NCBI RefSeq assembly: GCF_041146395.1 | Contig: NC_090990.1 | Location: 50,947,501-51,011,500, forward strand | Length of the DNA: 64,000 nt | DNA from: Eulemur rufifrons | Lineage: Eukaryota > Chordata > Mammalia > Primates > Lemuridae | Direction: 5' to 3' | In this document: in pieces, positions 54,601 to 64,000 of the stretch | How positions within the stretch are numbered: the stretch's first letter is position 1 | Layout of the letters: each line of letters starts with the position of its first letter | The notes under the pieces: model-generated | What the model was told of the DNA's origin: nothing | The model's database searches: none | Seen by the model: the letters and a program-made list of their open reading frames with translations, nothing else | Position numbers and translations under genes: made by a program

Positions 54601-54756
54601 TTTTTTCCATAGTGCTCCCTTGCGATCTTTGGTCTCGATCTTTAGGAATTACACCAGCTTTACTACTTGACTCAATAATAGATTGTTTTACTGATGAAGG
54701 TGGAAGTTCCACAGCATTATAAGAATCATACAAATCCCAGGCAGTTGACATTATGC
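54601..54756 (-). CDS. DNAI4: DNAI4 exon: N-terminal half segment
   Basis: The acceptor is TATTTAG at 54758-54757, and GC completes a split Gly codon. The exon codes IMSTAWDLYDSYNAVELPPS, then SVKQSIIESSSKAGVIPKDR, ending QGSTMEK plus A in phase 1 before GTAAGA. Ser-rich and without a WD motif (visible residues 48-98). The MSTAWDLYDSYN wording matches human DNAI4 as remembered. 156 bases, phase 1 at both ends. The internal ATG is not a gene start, because the frame is open across the splice. Confidence 0.94.
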
Positions 54757-54856
54757 CTAAATAGACAAAAAGGTAAAGATTACTTTAAACCAAATTCCCA
54801 TGTTTCAGCTTTATACATAGCTAGTCAAAGCAAAATTTAAAATAATATCTACTGTT

Positions 54857-55036
54857 GCTGGGCACAGTGGCCTGTGCCAGTAATCCCAGCTACTTGCGAG
54901 GCTGAAGAAGGAAGACTGCTTCAGGCCGGAGGATTGCTTGAGGCCAGGAGTTAGAGGTAATAGTGTGCCATGATCACACCTAAGAATAGCACTACACTCC
55001 AGCCTGGGCAACATAGTGAGACCTTACCTCTAAAAA
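54857..55036 (+). mobile_element. deleted Alu fragment
   Basis: Alu-like sequence starting 'gctgggcacagtggcctgtg' and jumping early to right-arm wording ('ccagcctgggcaacatagtg'). It is a rearranged or internally deleted Alu. It lies about 100 bases upstream, in gene direction, of the 54756 acceptor. Confidence 0.75.
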
Positions 55037-56439
55037 ACCTTTTTTAATTTTTAAAAAAGAATATCTACTATTTATTTTTAAAAAACACTATTGTTTTACA
55101 ATAATGCCAGGAAGTGAATAAAAATGACAAAGAAATAAAACATAAGGACACCTCAAGAGATCCTTAGCACACTATTAGCATCTACAAATACCTTAGTGCT
55201 TTAGGGATGGCTCCAAATCATCCTCACCATCCTTTCTGACCACTGTACGTCTTTCCCCTGTACCCACACTGGTGCAACATAATCTCAAGTCTGTAACTAT
55301 AGGACTGCCTTGCTGATATGAACCTGGGCAACTATGTTATAATAATTTTTATGTTCCTTTATTTATGGTTAACATATAATATGTTATACTCAACAGATCT
55401 GTTTATTTGCAAGGATGATTCCATTTTTATCAGGTAAACTTTCCCAAATAACTATTATATGAAAAGATTGTACCTGCTGGGAAAATAATAGACTCTGATT
55501 TCAAAAACTTGTACAGTAGTATGGTTATTATCTTCTCTTTTAAATTTTTAGTTTAAGTTAGTTAACTGTGTTCAGATCATCAAATATAACAATGGTCTCC
55601 AAACAAAAATTGGCAATGTTGTATATCTTCAAATAATACTTTAAAAAGCTCCTAACCTCTTTCACCGCTTATTTATAATGCTGTGCAGCAATTATTTTAT
55701 CAGTGATCATGTAATAATATGTTCCTACATGCTAAATTTACCAAACTTGCAGTTAAACGATGGTGATCTAATAAAGAATTCTTTACCTTAAAAATCAAAA
55801 TAGAATCTGGATCTAATAATTGCAGCAACTTAATTACTACAACTATTATTTTCCTAATATAAAATGAATGAGTTCTAATATCTTGATGTTTTCAATGGTT
55901 AAGAATGTTAACTCAAATTTCTTAATATGTCTATCTTAATGAACTTAATACCATCTAATAAACTCACACACAGGATAACTAGTATAATTTGCCAAATTGA
56001 AAAGGGTACAATTTCCATGTTTATGAATAGATCTTAGAAAGAAATTATATCTTTGAATATTTAATTCCCTTTTTCTTCCCTTTAACTGAAAGTTTAGTAA
56101 GTTTAGCATATAGAAATATATTGTTACATGGTCACTAATAAAATAATTGCTATATAAATAAATGTACATATCATAAATAAGCAATGCAAGATATTTGGGT
56201 TTCTTATTTGAAGACAACAAATGACTGCTAATTTTAGTTTGGGTACCATCGTTACATTTGTTCATATGAACAAGTATAACCTAAGAAAAAGAAAATCTCA
56301 AACCCATAAAATTGTATATATTAAACATCTGCAGTTTTTGCATATCAATTATACCTCAATAAAGCTGTTAAAAAATAAAATCTCAAACCACATGCCTTAA
56401 TATCATGTAAAAGATTGGTAATAATGAATATAACTTTCT
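55037..56439. other. DNAI4 intron, nothing recognised
   Basis: AT-rich intron sequence without exon-like or repeat wording that I can name. A short L1-tail-like piece may lie at 56280-56375. The minus frame 55945-56265 has no family features. Confidence 0.45.
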
Positions 56440-59327
56440 AATTTTATAGTTACATACTATTAAAGAAAGCTTATTTCTCATTGTTCTTATTCAAGATTGT
56501 TTTGGCTATTCAGTGTTCCTTGATATTCCATGTGAATTTTAGGATTTTTTTCTATTTTTGCAAAAATGTCATTGGGGTGTTGATAAGGATTGCATTGAAT
56601 CTGTAGATCACTTTGGGTGGTATTGATCTCTTAATAATATTAAATCTTTCAGTACATAAACAGGTATCTTCTCATTTATTGGTGTTTTTAATTTCTTTCA
56701 GCAATGTTTTGTAGCTTTCAGTATGCAAGTCTTTCATCTCCCTGGTTAAATTTACTCATATGTATTTTATTATTATTGGTGCTATTGTAAATGGAATCAT
56801 TATCTTAATTTTATTGTTGTTCATTATTCTTGCACAGAAATACAACTGAATGTTGTGTGTTGATTTTGTATTCTGCAACTTTTGAATTTATTGTCTCTAA
56901 TAGTTTTTTATGTGGATTCTTTAGGGTTTTCTATATATAAGATCATGTCATCTGCGAATAGAAAGAGTTTTACTTTTTCCTTTCCAACTTAATGCCTTTT
57001 CTTTTCTTTTCTTTTCTTTTCTTTTTTTTTCCTAGTTGCTTAGGCTAGTACTTCCAGTAATGTTGAATAGAAACTGATAAAGTAGGCATCCTTGTCTTAT
57101 TCCTGAGCTTAGAGGGACAGTTTCCAGGTATTGAATATAAAGCCAGCTGTGGGCTTTTCATAAATGCCCTTTATCAAGTTGAAGAAATTTCTTTCTATTC
57201 CTAGTTTGTCAAGTTTTTTTTTTTTTATCATGTCACAGTGTTGGATTTTGTCTAATAATTTTTCTGCATCAATTGAGATAATCACACGAGTTTTTTCTTC
57301 ATACTATTAATGTTGTATATTATATTGATTTAGTTCCATATGTTGAATTCCACTTGATTATAGTGTATAATTCTTTTAATATGCAGTGGTTTTAGGTTAT
57401 TAGCATTTTTCCCCCATACTATGAAAAAAAGTATTTTTTTGAAGATTGTTTTATCCAAAATCATAAGGAATACTGGTCTGTAGTTCTGTTTTATTGTGTT
57501 GTCTTTATCTGGCTTTGTTATCAAGGTAATGCAAGCCTCTTGAGTTTGGAAGTATTCCCTTCTATTCTATTTCTGAAAGATTGTTACTGGAATTAATGCT
57601 AATTCTTCTTTAAATAAATGGTAGGATTTGCTGGTGAAACCATCTGGTCCTGGGATTTTCTTTAATGACAGTTTTTTAAAATTACTAATTCAGTCTCTTT
57701 ACTTATAGATCTGTTTAGATTTTCTATTTCTTGTTGGATGGAGTTTTGGTAGCTTGCGTGTTTCTAGGAACTTACCCATTTCATTTAGCCATCTATTAAT
57801 AATTTGTTGGCATATAATTGTTTATAACATTCCCTTATAATTCATTTTATTTTTGTAAACTAGTCCTACTTCCACTTATAATTTTAGTAAATTGAGTCTT
57901 CTCCCTTTTTTCCCTTACTCAATCTAGCCAAAGTTTTGTCAATTGTGTTGACCTTTTCAGAGTACTAACTTTTGCTTTTGTTGATTTTCTCCTTTGTTTA
58001 TTTATTCTCTATTTTGCTTATCAACACTCTAATCTTTATTATTTCCTTCCTTATGCTAGCTTTGGATTTAGATAGATCTTTATCTAGTTCCTTAAAGTGT
58101 AAATTTATGCCATTAATTTGAGGTCTTTCTTCTTTTTTAATGTATCAACAGCTATAAATTTCCCTCTAAGCATTGCTTTTACTACATTCCATAAATTTTG
58201 GTATGTTGTATTTTCAATTTTATTTGTCTCAAAGTATATTCTAATTTCCCCTGCGTGTTCCTCTTTGAGCCACTGATTGTTTAAGAGTGTGTTGTTTGAT
58301 TTCTATATCTTTGTGAATTTTCCACTTTATCTTCTGTTGTAGATTTTCAGTTTTATTACATTGTCAGAAATGATTCTTTGGATGATTTCAATATTTATAA
58401 TTTTATCAACTCTTATTTTGTGTCCTAACATTTGATGCTGGAGAATGTTCCATGTGAATTTGAGAAAAATGTCTATGCTGCTCTATTGGGATGAAGTGTT
58501 CTGTATATGTTTTATTATTTCTAGTTGGTTTATATTGTTATTTAAGTCCTATATTTTCCTGTTGATCTTCAGTCTAGTTGTCCATTATTAGCATATTAAA
58601 ATTCCAACTATTACTGAATTGTCTAATTCTCCTTTTAATTCTGTCTATTTTTGCTTCATGTATTTTGGGGCTCTCTTATTAGGTATGTATATGTTTACAA
58701 TTGTCATATTTTCTTATGAACAGAATCTTTTATCAATTTATAATGTTCTTTTCTCTTGCAATAATTTCTCTAAAGTCTGTTTTTTTCTGATACTAGTATT
58801 GCCACCTCAGATTTATTTTGGTTATGATTTGCATTCTTTTACACATATTTGTGTCTTTTGAGCAAACTAAGTCTCCTGTAGACAGCATATGGTTGGATCA
58901 CCTTGTTTTTCTTTTAATCCATTCTGCCAATCTACATTTTAATTGGAGTTTAATTCATTTATAATAGTTTAAAGTAACTACTGATAAGGAAGGACTTACT
59001 TCTGCCATTTTGCTACTGTATTCTTTATGTCTTTTCTCTTCTTTGTTCCTCAATTCCTTTATTATTGCCTTCTTATGAATTTAATATTTTTGCATTGTGT
59101 CACTTGGATTCCTTTCACATTTTCTTTTCTGTAATTTTTTAGTTCTTTCCTTGGTGGTTACTCTGAGGATTACAATTAACTTCTTAAAATTTTAACTATC
59201 TGTTTTAAATTAATACCACCTTACTTCAAAAGTATACAAAAACTCTGCTCTACAGCTCCATCCCACCACCCATTTTATTTTGTTTTAACAAACTACATCT
59301 ATACACATTGTGTGCCCATTAAGTCTT

Positions 59328-59655
59328 TTTTTTTTTTTTGAGACAGAGTCTCACTCTGTTGCCCCAGCTAGAGTGTCCGCAGCATCAGCCTAGCTCACAG
59401 CAACCTCAAACTCCTGGGCTCAAGCAATCCTACTGCCTCAGCCTCCCATGTAACTGGGACTACAGGCATGCGCCACCATGCCCGGCTAATTTTTTCTATA
59501 TATATTTAGTTGTCCAGCTAATTTCTTTCTATTTTTTTAGTAGAGATGGGGTCTCACTTTGCTCAGGCTGGTCTCAAACTCCTGAGCTCAAATGATCTGC
59601 CCGCCTCAGCCTCCCAGAGTGCTAGGATTACAGGCATGAGCCACTGTGCCCAGCC
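59328..59655 (-). mobile_element. strepsirrhine-type Alu, reverse
   Basis: Reverse dimer with the lemur-type segment in reverse ('tctatatatatttagttgtcc'). A perfect 13-base duplication CCCATTAAGTCTT flanks it (59315-59327 and 59656-59668). It was inserted into the old reverse L1. The frame 59338-59595 is a translation of it. Confidence 0.95.
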
Positions 59656-59971
59656 CCCATTAAGTCTTATAATTATTATTTTATATATTTCTTTTAAATC
59701 ATATTGCAAAAAAAAGAGGAATTAGCAACCAAAATTACAATAATACTGGCTTTTGTGTTTGCCTATATAGTTATCTTAACTAATGTTCTCTATTTCTTCA
59801 TATGGCTTTGAGTTACTGTTAAGTTAGTGTCTTTTTATTTATGCCTAAAGGACTCCCTTTAGCATTCTTTGTAAGGCAGTTCTACTAGCAGCCAATTCCC
59901 TTAGTGTTTATCTGGGAATGTCTTCATTTCTCCTTCCATTTCGAAGGATATAGAATTCTTGGTTGACAGGT

Positions 59972-59996
59972 CCCCCCCCCCCGCCCCCCCCCGCCC
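59972..59996. repeat. C-rich tract
   Basis: Nearly pure C run broken by two G bases, in an AT-rich L1 relic. Such runs are prone to slippage and to sequencing or assembly error. Confidence 0.85.
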
Positions 59997-61103
59997 AGCA
60001 CTTTAAATATGTCATTCCACTGACTTCTGTCCTCCATGGATTCTGAGAAATTGGGTGTTAAACTTATTGAGCATCCCTTGTTCATGATGAGTCATTTTTT
60101 TTATTGCTGCTTTCAAGATTCTCTCTTCACCTTTTGACAGTCTTATTATAATGTGTCTCAGTATGGATCTCCTTGTGTTTATGCTTTCTGGAATTTGTTG
60201 AGCTTCTTGAATGTGCAGATTCATGTCTTTTATCAAATTTGAAAATGTTTTGGCCTTTATTTCTTTAAACATCCTTTGTGACACTTTTTCTCTCTCCACC
60301 AATGTCTTTCTGAAATTCCCATTATGTGTATCTTGGTATGCCTGATGGCACCTCACAGGTCCCTCAGGCTTTGTTCATTTTTCTTTTTTTTTTTTTTTCT
60401 TTCTGCTCCTCAGGTTGGATTATTTTAATTGATCTATCTTTAAGAATTACTGATTGCTTCTTTTTCCTGCTCAAGTCTGCTAGTGAAACTCTAATGAGTT
60501 TTTCTATTTCAGTTGTCATAGTTTTTAATCTCCAGAATTTCTGTTTGTTTTTTAATAATTTCTATCTCTTTATTTATATTCTTTATTTGTTCATACATCA
60601 TTCTCTTCATTTGCTTTAGCTGTTTGGCTATAGTTTCCTTTAGCTCTATGAGTATATTTAATAAACTGATCTAAACCCTTTGTCTAGAAGTCCAATGTCT
60701 CTACTTCCTGAGGAAGAGTTTCTGTTACGTTATTATTTGAATGAGACATACCTTCTGCTTTCTTTGTATCTTTTGTAATTTTTTGTTGAAAAGCTTAACA
60801 TTTTGATTATTATAATGTGGTGACTCTTAAATTCAGATTTTTCCTGCTCCTCTGAATTTGTTTTTGTGGTTTTCTGTGGATAGTAGTTGCAGTTTGTAGT
60901 TTTTGGTTTTTGTGTCATAGTTTAGATGGATAGTTTGTTTACTTAGTGATTTTTTAAAAACTACTTTTGTAAAATATGTGTTCTCTGTCATTTATCATCT
61001 CAGAAGTCTCTGTTCTTTAGCTTGTGGTCAGCTAGTGTCCTGACAAAGACTTCCTTGAGGAAGCATGTGTGCCTGGCTTCTGGCCATGGCTCTGCTTCCC
61101 CAA

Positions 61104-61228
61104 CCTCCCCCGCGCCCCCCCCCAAAAAAAGATTTCCTTGAATTCCTACATCTCCCCTCACCAACTCCACCCCCAAGAAAAAGAAAAGAAAAAGAAGGAA
61201 AGAAACAAAGAAAAGAAAAAAAAACCTC
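61104..61228. repeat. C-rich then GAAA-rich low-complexity DNA
   Basis: A C run with A8 (about 61104-61130) is followed by purine-rich (GAAAA)n-like sequence to 61228. The three overlapping open frames here (61028-61307) owe their length to low complexity and are not genes. Confidence 0.7.
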
Positions 61229-62310
61229 TCTCACAGTCTCTGCAGACTGGTTCTGTGTTGAGATATTCCTTCAATACTTAGCCAGACTATTAAAAACTAT
61301 GCATTAGCCTTCATTTCCTTATGTGTACTAAGCCTAGAAATCAGCCACAGATAAAGACTTACGATGTTCTAAGATCTTTTCTGAGCATACATCCTGGCAT
61401 AGACATACGTGTGACTTTCTAAATTTCTCTATATAGGCAGGCCTTTTTCAGTACTCTAATTTCCCAAAGAAACTCACTTTCCAGCTTTCTTTCTCAGGCT
61501 TTTAACATGTCTCTTGTTTGACTCAACTGTATTCTCCTGCCTCAAGTAGCAGTGAATTGCTCATTTTCCTTAGAATGCTTTTGAGGCATGCCTTATGTGT
61601 AGCTCCTTTATTGCTTGGGAGAGTTTCAAGTTTGGTGAAAAAAAGACAAATGCTTGTATCAGTCCTTTAGGTAGTACCCAGACAGGATAAAACAGACAAA
61701 CTGAATTCTTTGAGAATAAGATGTGCTATGTTCCCTCTGGAACCATGAGCCAGGGTCTCACATTGGTAAGGTAGAGGCTGTTATCATTAAGACCACCATC
61801 TCACTAGGGAGGAGAGGAGGCAAGAGCAAGTAAAGATGCTACAAAACTTTCCTAACAATTCTAAGTTGACTTTTTCTTGATCCGGTAGTTGCTTGGTTGT
61901 TGTAGACCTTTGACTATTTTCCAGAGTTCTCACAAAGTTCATGCTGACAGTTTTTGCTCAATGGTGGGGGCATTTCTGTGGAGGGACATGTTGTTAGGAC
62001 TACCTACTCTGCCATTTTTGTTGCATCATCCTGGAACTATTGTTCTTTAGCTGATGCTCTTGAGGTATCTAAGTAGACATTAAGGTCACTTACAAATAAT
62101 GATAATTTGGTTTTCTCCTTATGAATACTAACATCCCATATCTGTCTTTGTCTTACAGAAATGGTTGGAACTGCCAAAACAACGTGAATAATTGTGGTGA
62201 CCCCATTTTCTGGTTCTTATATTTATTGAATCATAGCAATTATTATTTCTAGAGGTTCACATTTAAGCAAGAAGCTTGCTTTTTATTTTAAATATTTTCC
62301 AAGAAGAATC

Positions 62311-62385
62311 GGCTGGGTGCAGTGGCTTGCATCTGTAATTCCTGCAACGTGGGAGGCTGAGGCAGAGGGAAGATCATAGTATGAT
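62311..62385 (+). mobile_element. short Alu 5' fragment
   Basis: The first ~75 bases of an Alu ('ggctgggtgcagtggcttgc' to 'ggaggctgaggcagagg'), directly abutting a reverse Alu. Confidence 0.75.
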
Positions 62386-62387
62386 CC

Positions 62388-62681
62388 TTTTTTTTTAGAG
62401 ACAGGATCTTGGCTCTGTCACCCACAGTGGAGTACAGTGGCACAATCATAGCGCACTGTAACCTCAAACTCCTGGGCTCAAGTGATCATGCTGCCTCAGC
62501 CTCCCGAGTACTTGGGACTATAGGCGTGGACAACCATGCTTGCTAATATTTTTTTACTTTTTGTTGAGACAGGGTCTCGCTATGTTGCCCAGGCTGGTCT
62601 TGAGCTCCTGACCTTAAGTAATTCTCCCTCTTTGACTTCCCAAAGTCCTGGGATTACAGGCGTGAGCCACTGTACCCAGCC
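62388..62681 (-). mobile_element. AluJ-like element, reverse
   Basis: Reverse Alu dimer from 'ttagagacaggatcttggct' to 'gtgagccactgtacccagcc'. With the preceding plus-strand fragment it forms an inverted pair. The frame 62536-62718 is a translation of it. Confidence 0.88.
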
Positions 62682-62975
62682 AATAATCAGTTATTATAAA
62701 TGTTTCATGAACATTTAAAAAATATAAAATTCTATGACATAGGCATGCATAAAAATCAAGATTGATAATTATGTTATTCAAATCTTCTATTCTTTACTAC
62801 TTGTTAACTTATTTGTCAAATTCTGAAAGCTATAGATCATAGTACTCAACCACTACTGTGATTTGGCCAAATTATTTCTATTTTTGCTTTATATATTTCA
62901 ACATTTATTTATTGACAAACCCAAAGAACATATATTAAAATAAGGTATTTTATCAAGTAGAATAAAACAAATTAC

Positions 62976-63115
62976 CTTTGTCTTCCATTATGATTTTTTC
63001 ACATTGAACATCTTTATTCTTTGGTGCTCCATTGAAAGTCTGCATCATCCTTTCAACATATAGGTCGTTGCCTAATCTATTTCTACAAAGGATGTCATAT
63101 TTCCTGTTTCTCTGG
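62976..63115 (-). CDS. DNAI4: DNAI4 exon: most 5' exon in the window
   Basis: The acceptor is TTTTACAG at 63117-63116. One base (C) completes a codon started in an exon beyond the window, then the exon reads QRNRKYDILCRNRLGNDLYV, ERMMQTFNGAPKNKDVQCEK and IIMEDK plus G, phase 1, before GTAATT. It has no WD motif (visible residues 1-46). It joins the next exon as EDK-G-IMSTAW in frame. About 265 residues of the protein, if human length holds, are encoded further upstream. Confidence 0.92.
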
Positions 63116-63274
63116 CTGTAAAACATAAAGTATACTCTACTTATTAATAAAAATTATTACCACACATATCATCTCTTTATTCTTTTCTTTAAAATTATTA
63201 ATACTTTCATTAATGTGGATTGTACCAAAAGGTAAAGTGAGAGTTCAAAAAATCCTTTGGAAAAGATTGCATTA

Positions 63275-63626
<352 letters not shown>

Positions 63627-63888
63627 TTAAATGACTTGCAAAGAAGTCTTTTATACTGTACCTTCCAAAATCTCTACTACTTTCAATACCTACCAATAAT
63701 ATGCTAACACTAACTTCATGTAGGTTTTAGTTATGAATACTTTTAAAATTTCTATTATGATTTCTTCTTTGATCCATGAGGAATTTAGAAACATGGTTTG
63801 GAAATTTCAAATGTGTATGTCAATGTGTGTCTGTTTTAGTGTTTTCGTTGAGTTTTCTGTTATTAATTTTCTTAAACTGGTTTTCTTT

Positions 63889-64000
63889 CTTTTTTTTTTT
63901 TTTTTAATACAGATGGGGGTCTCCTTATGTCACCCAGGATGGTCTGAAACTCTTGGCCTCAAGTGATCCTCCCACCTCGGCTTCCCAAAGTGTTGGGATT
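63889..64000 (-). mobile_element. reverse Alu running off the window end
   Basis: Poly-T head, then 'cagatgggggtctccttatg' and 'ctcggcttcccaaagtgttgg' up to the last base. It is the start of a reverse Alu whose remainder is outside. Confidence 0.8.

Larger units (their letters stand above)
56440..62010 (-). mobile_element. long old L1, reverse, ORF1 and ORF2 relics
   Basis: Reverse L1 covering the reverse-transcriptase region ('ggattgcattgaatctgtag', 'ttgtcttattcctgagctta', 'gaaaccatctggtcctggg') up through ORF1. The minus frame 60356-60012 keeps an ORF1-type stretch (DMNLHIQEAQQIPESI, then RHIIIRLSKGEERILKAA), followed upstream by 5' region sequence. Stops and indels break both ORFs. An Alu (59328-59655) interrupts it. 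At about 5.2 kb excluding the Alu it is close to full length. Confidence 0.85.

Noticed and set aside
60012..60356. 114-residue minus frame as a host gene
   Set aside because: The sequence is L1 ORF1-like and lies inside a long reverse L1 relic.
61028..61307. three overlapping frames as short proteins
   Set aside because: Low-complexity C-rich and GAAA-rich DNA on both strands gives long frames without meaning.

Overview
This is a mammalian nuclear genomic window, almost certainly from a strepsirrhine primate, and most likely a lemur. At least seven Alu copies carry the strepsirrhine-type segment between the two monomers (around 'gaaagaaatta..ctaaaaatata..gaaaaaattag') and the right-arm wording 'gctgtgagctaggctgacgcca'. 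The rest is AT-rich, dense in SINEs, LINEs and LTRs, with two split protein-coding genes. Nothing bacterial, viral or plasmid-like is present. The long open frames in six-frame translation are mostly repeat-derived or antisense.

Both recognised genes lie on the minus strand. (1) INSL5 is complete: exon 1 coding 3645-3471 and exon 2 coding 1013-778, joined by a GT-AG phase-1 intron. It encodes a 136-residue preprohormone with the full set of relaxin/insulin cysteines. (2) DNAI4 (WDR78) is represented by its 12 most 3' coding exons, from 63115 down to the stop at 15359. Every junction is GT-AG and every phase matches, giving 583 complete C-terminal codons including the whole visible WD-repeat part. 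The 5' exons lie beyond 64000. This INSL5-DNAI4 order and orientation matches what I recall of human 1p31.3.

Layout: 1-3.73 kb INSL5 with its intron (L1 3' end, MIR). 3.7-15.4 kb intergenic DNA with MIRs, an MLT1 LTR, lemur Alus and an L1 3' end. 15.4-63.1 kb DNAI4. Its introns hold old L1 elements, one younger 5'-truncated L1 with a 16-bp target duplication nested in an older L1, solo LTRs of MaLR and ERVL type with 5-bp duplications, a multi-layer nest at 43.1-49.15 kb, a near-complete-looking minus-strand L1 at 56.4-62.0 kb, MER5-like elements and Alus in both orientations.

The two genes are not functionally linked: INSL5 is a gut peptide hormone and DNAI4 an axonemal dynein intermediate chain. 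I found no convincing undescribed system. The items most worth checking are the intact lemur INSL5 and its changes, possible circular RNA or skipping around Alu-flanked DNAI4 exons, an Alu sitting about 30 bases from a DNAI4 acceptor, a perfect 14-bp hairpin at 5619-5653, and the datable repeat nests.
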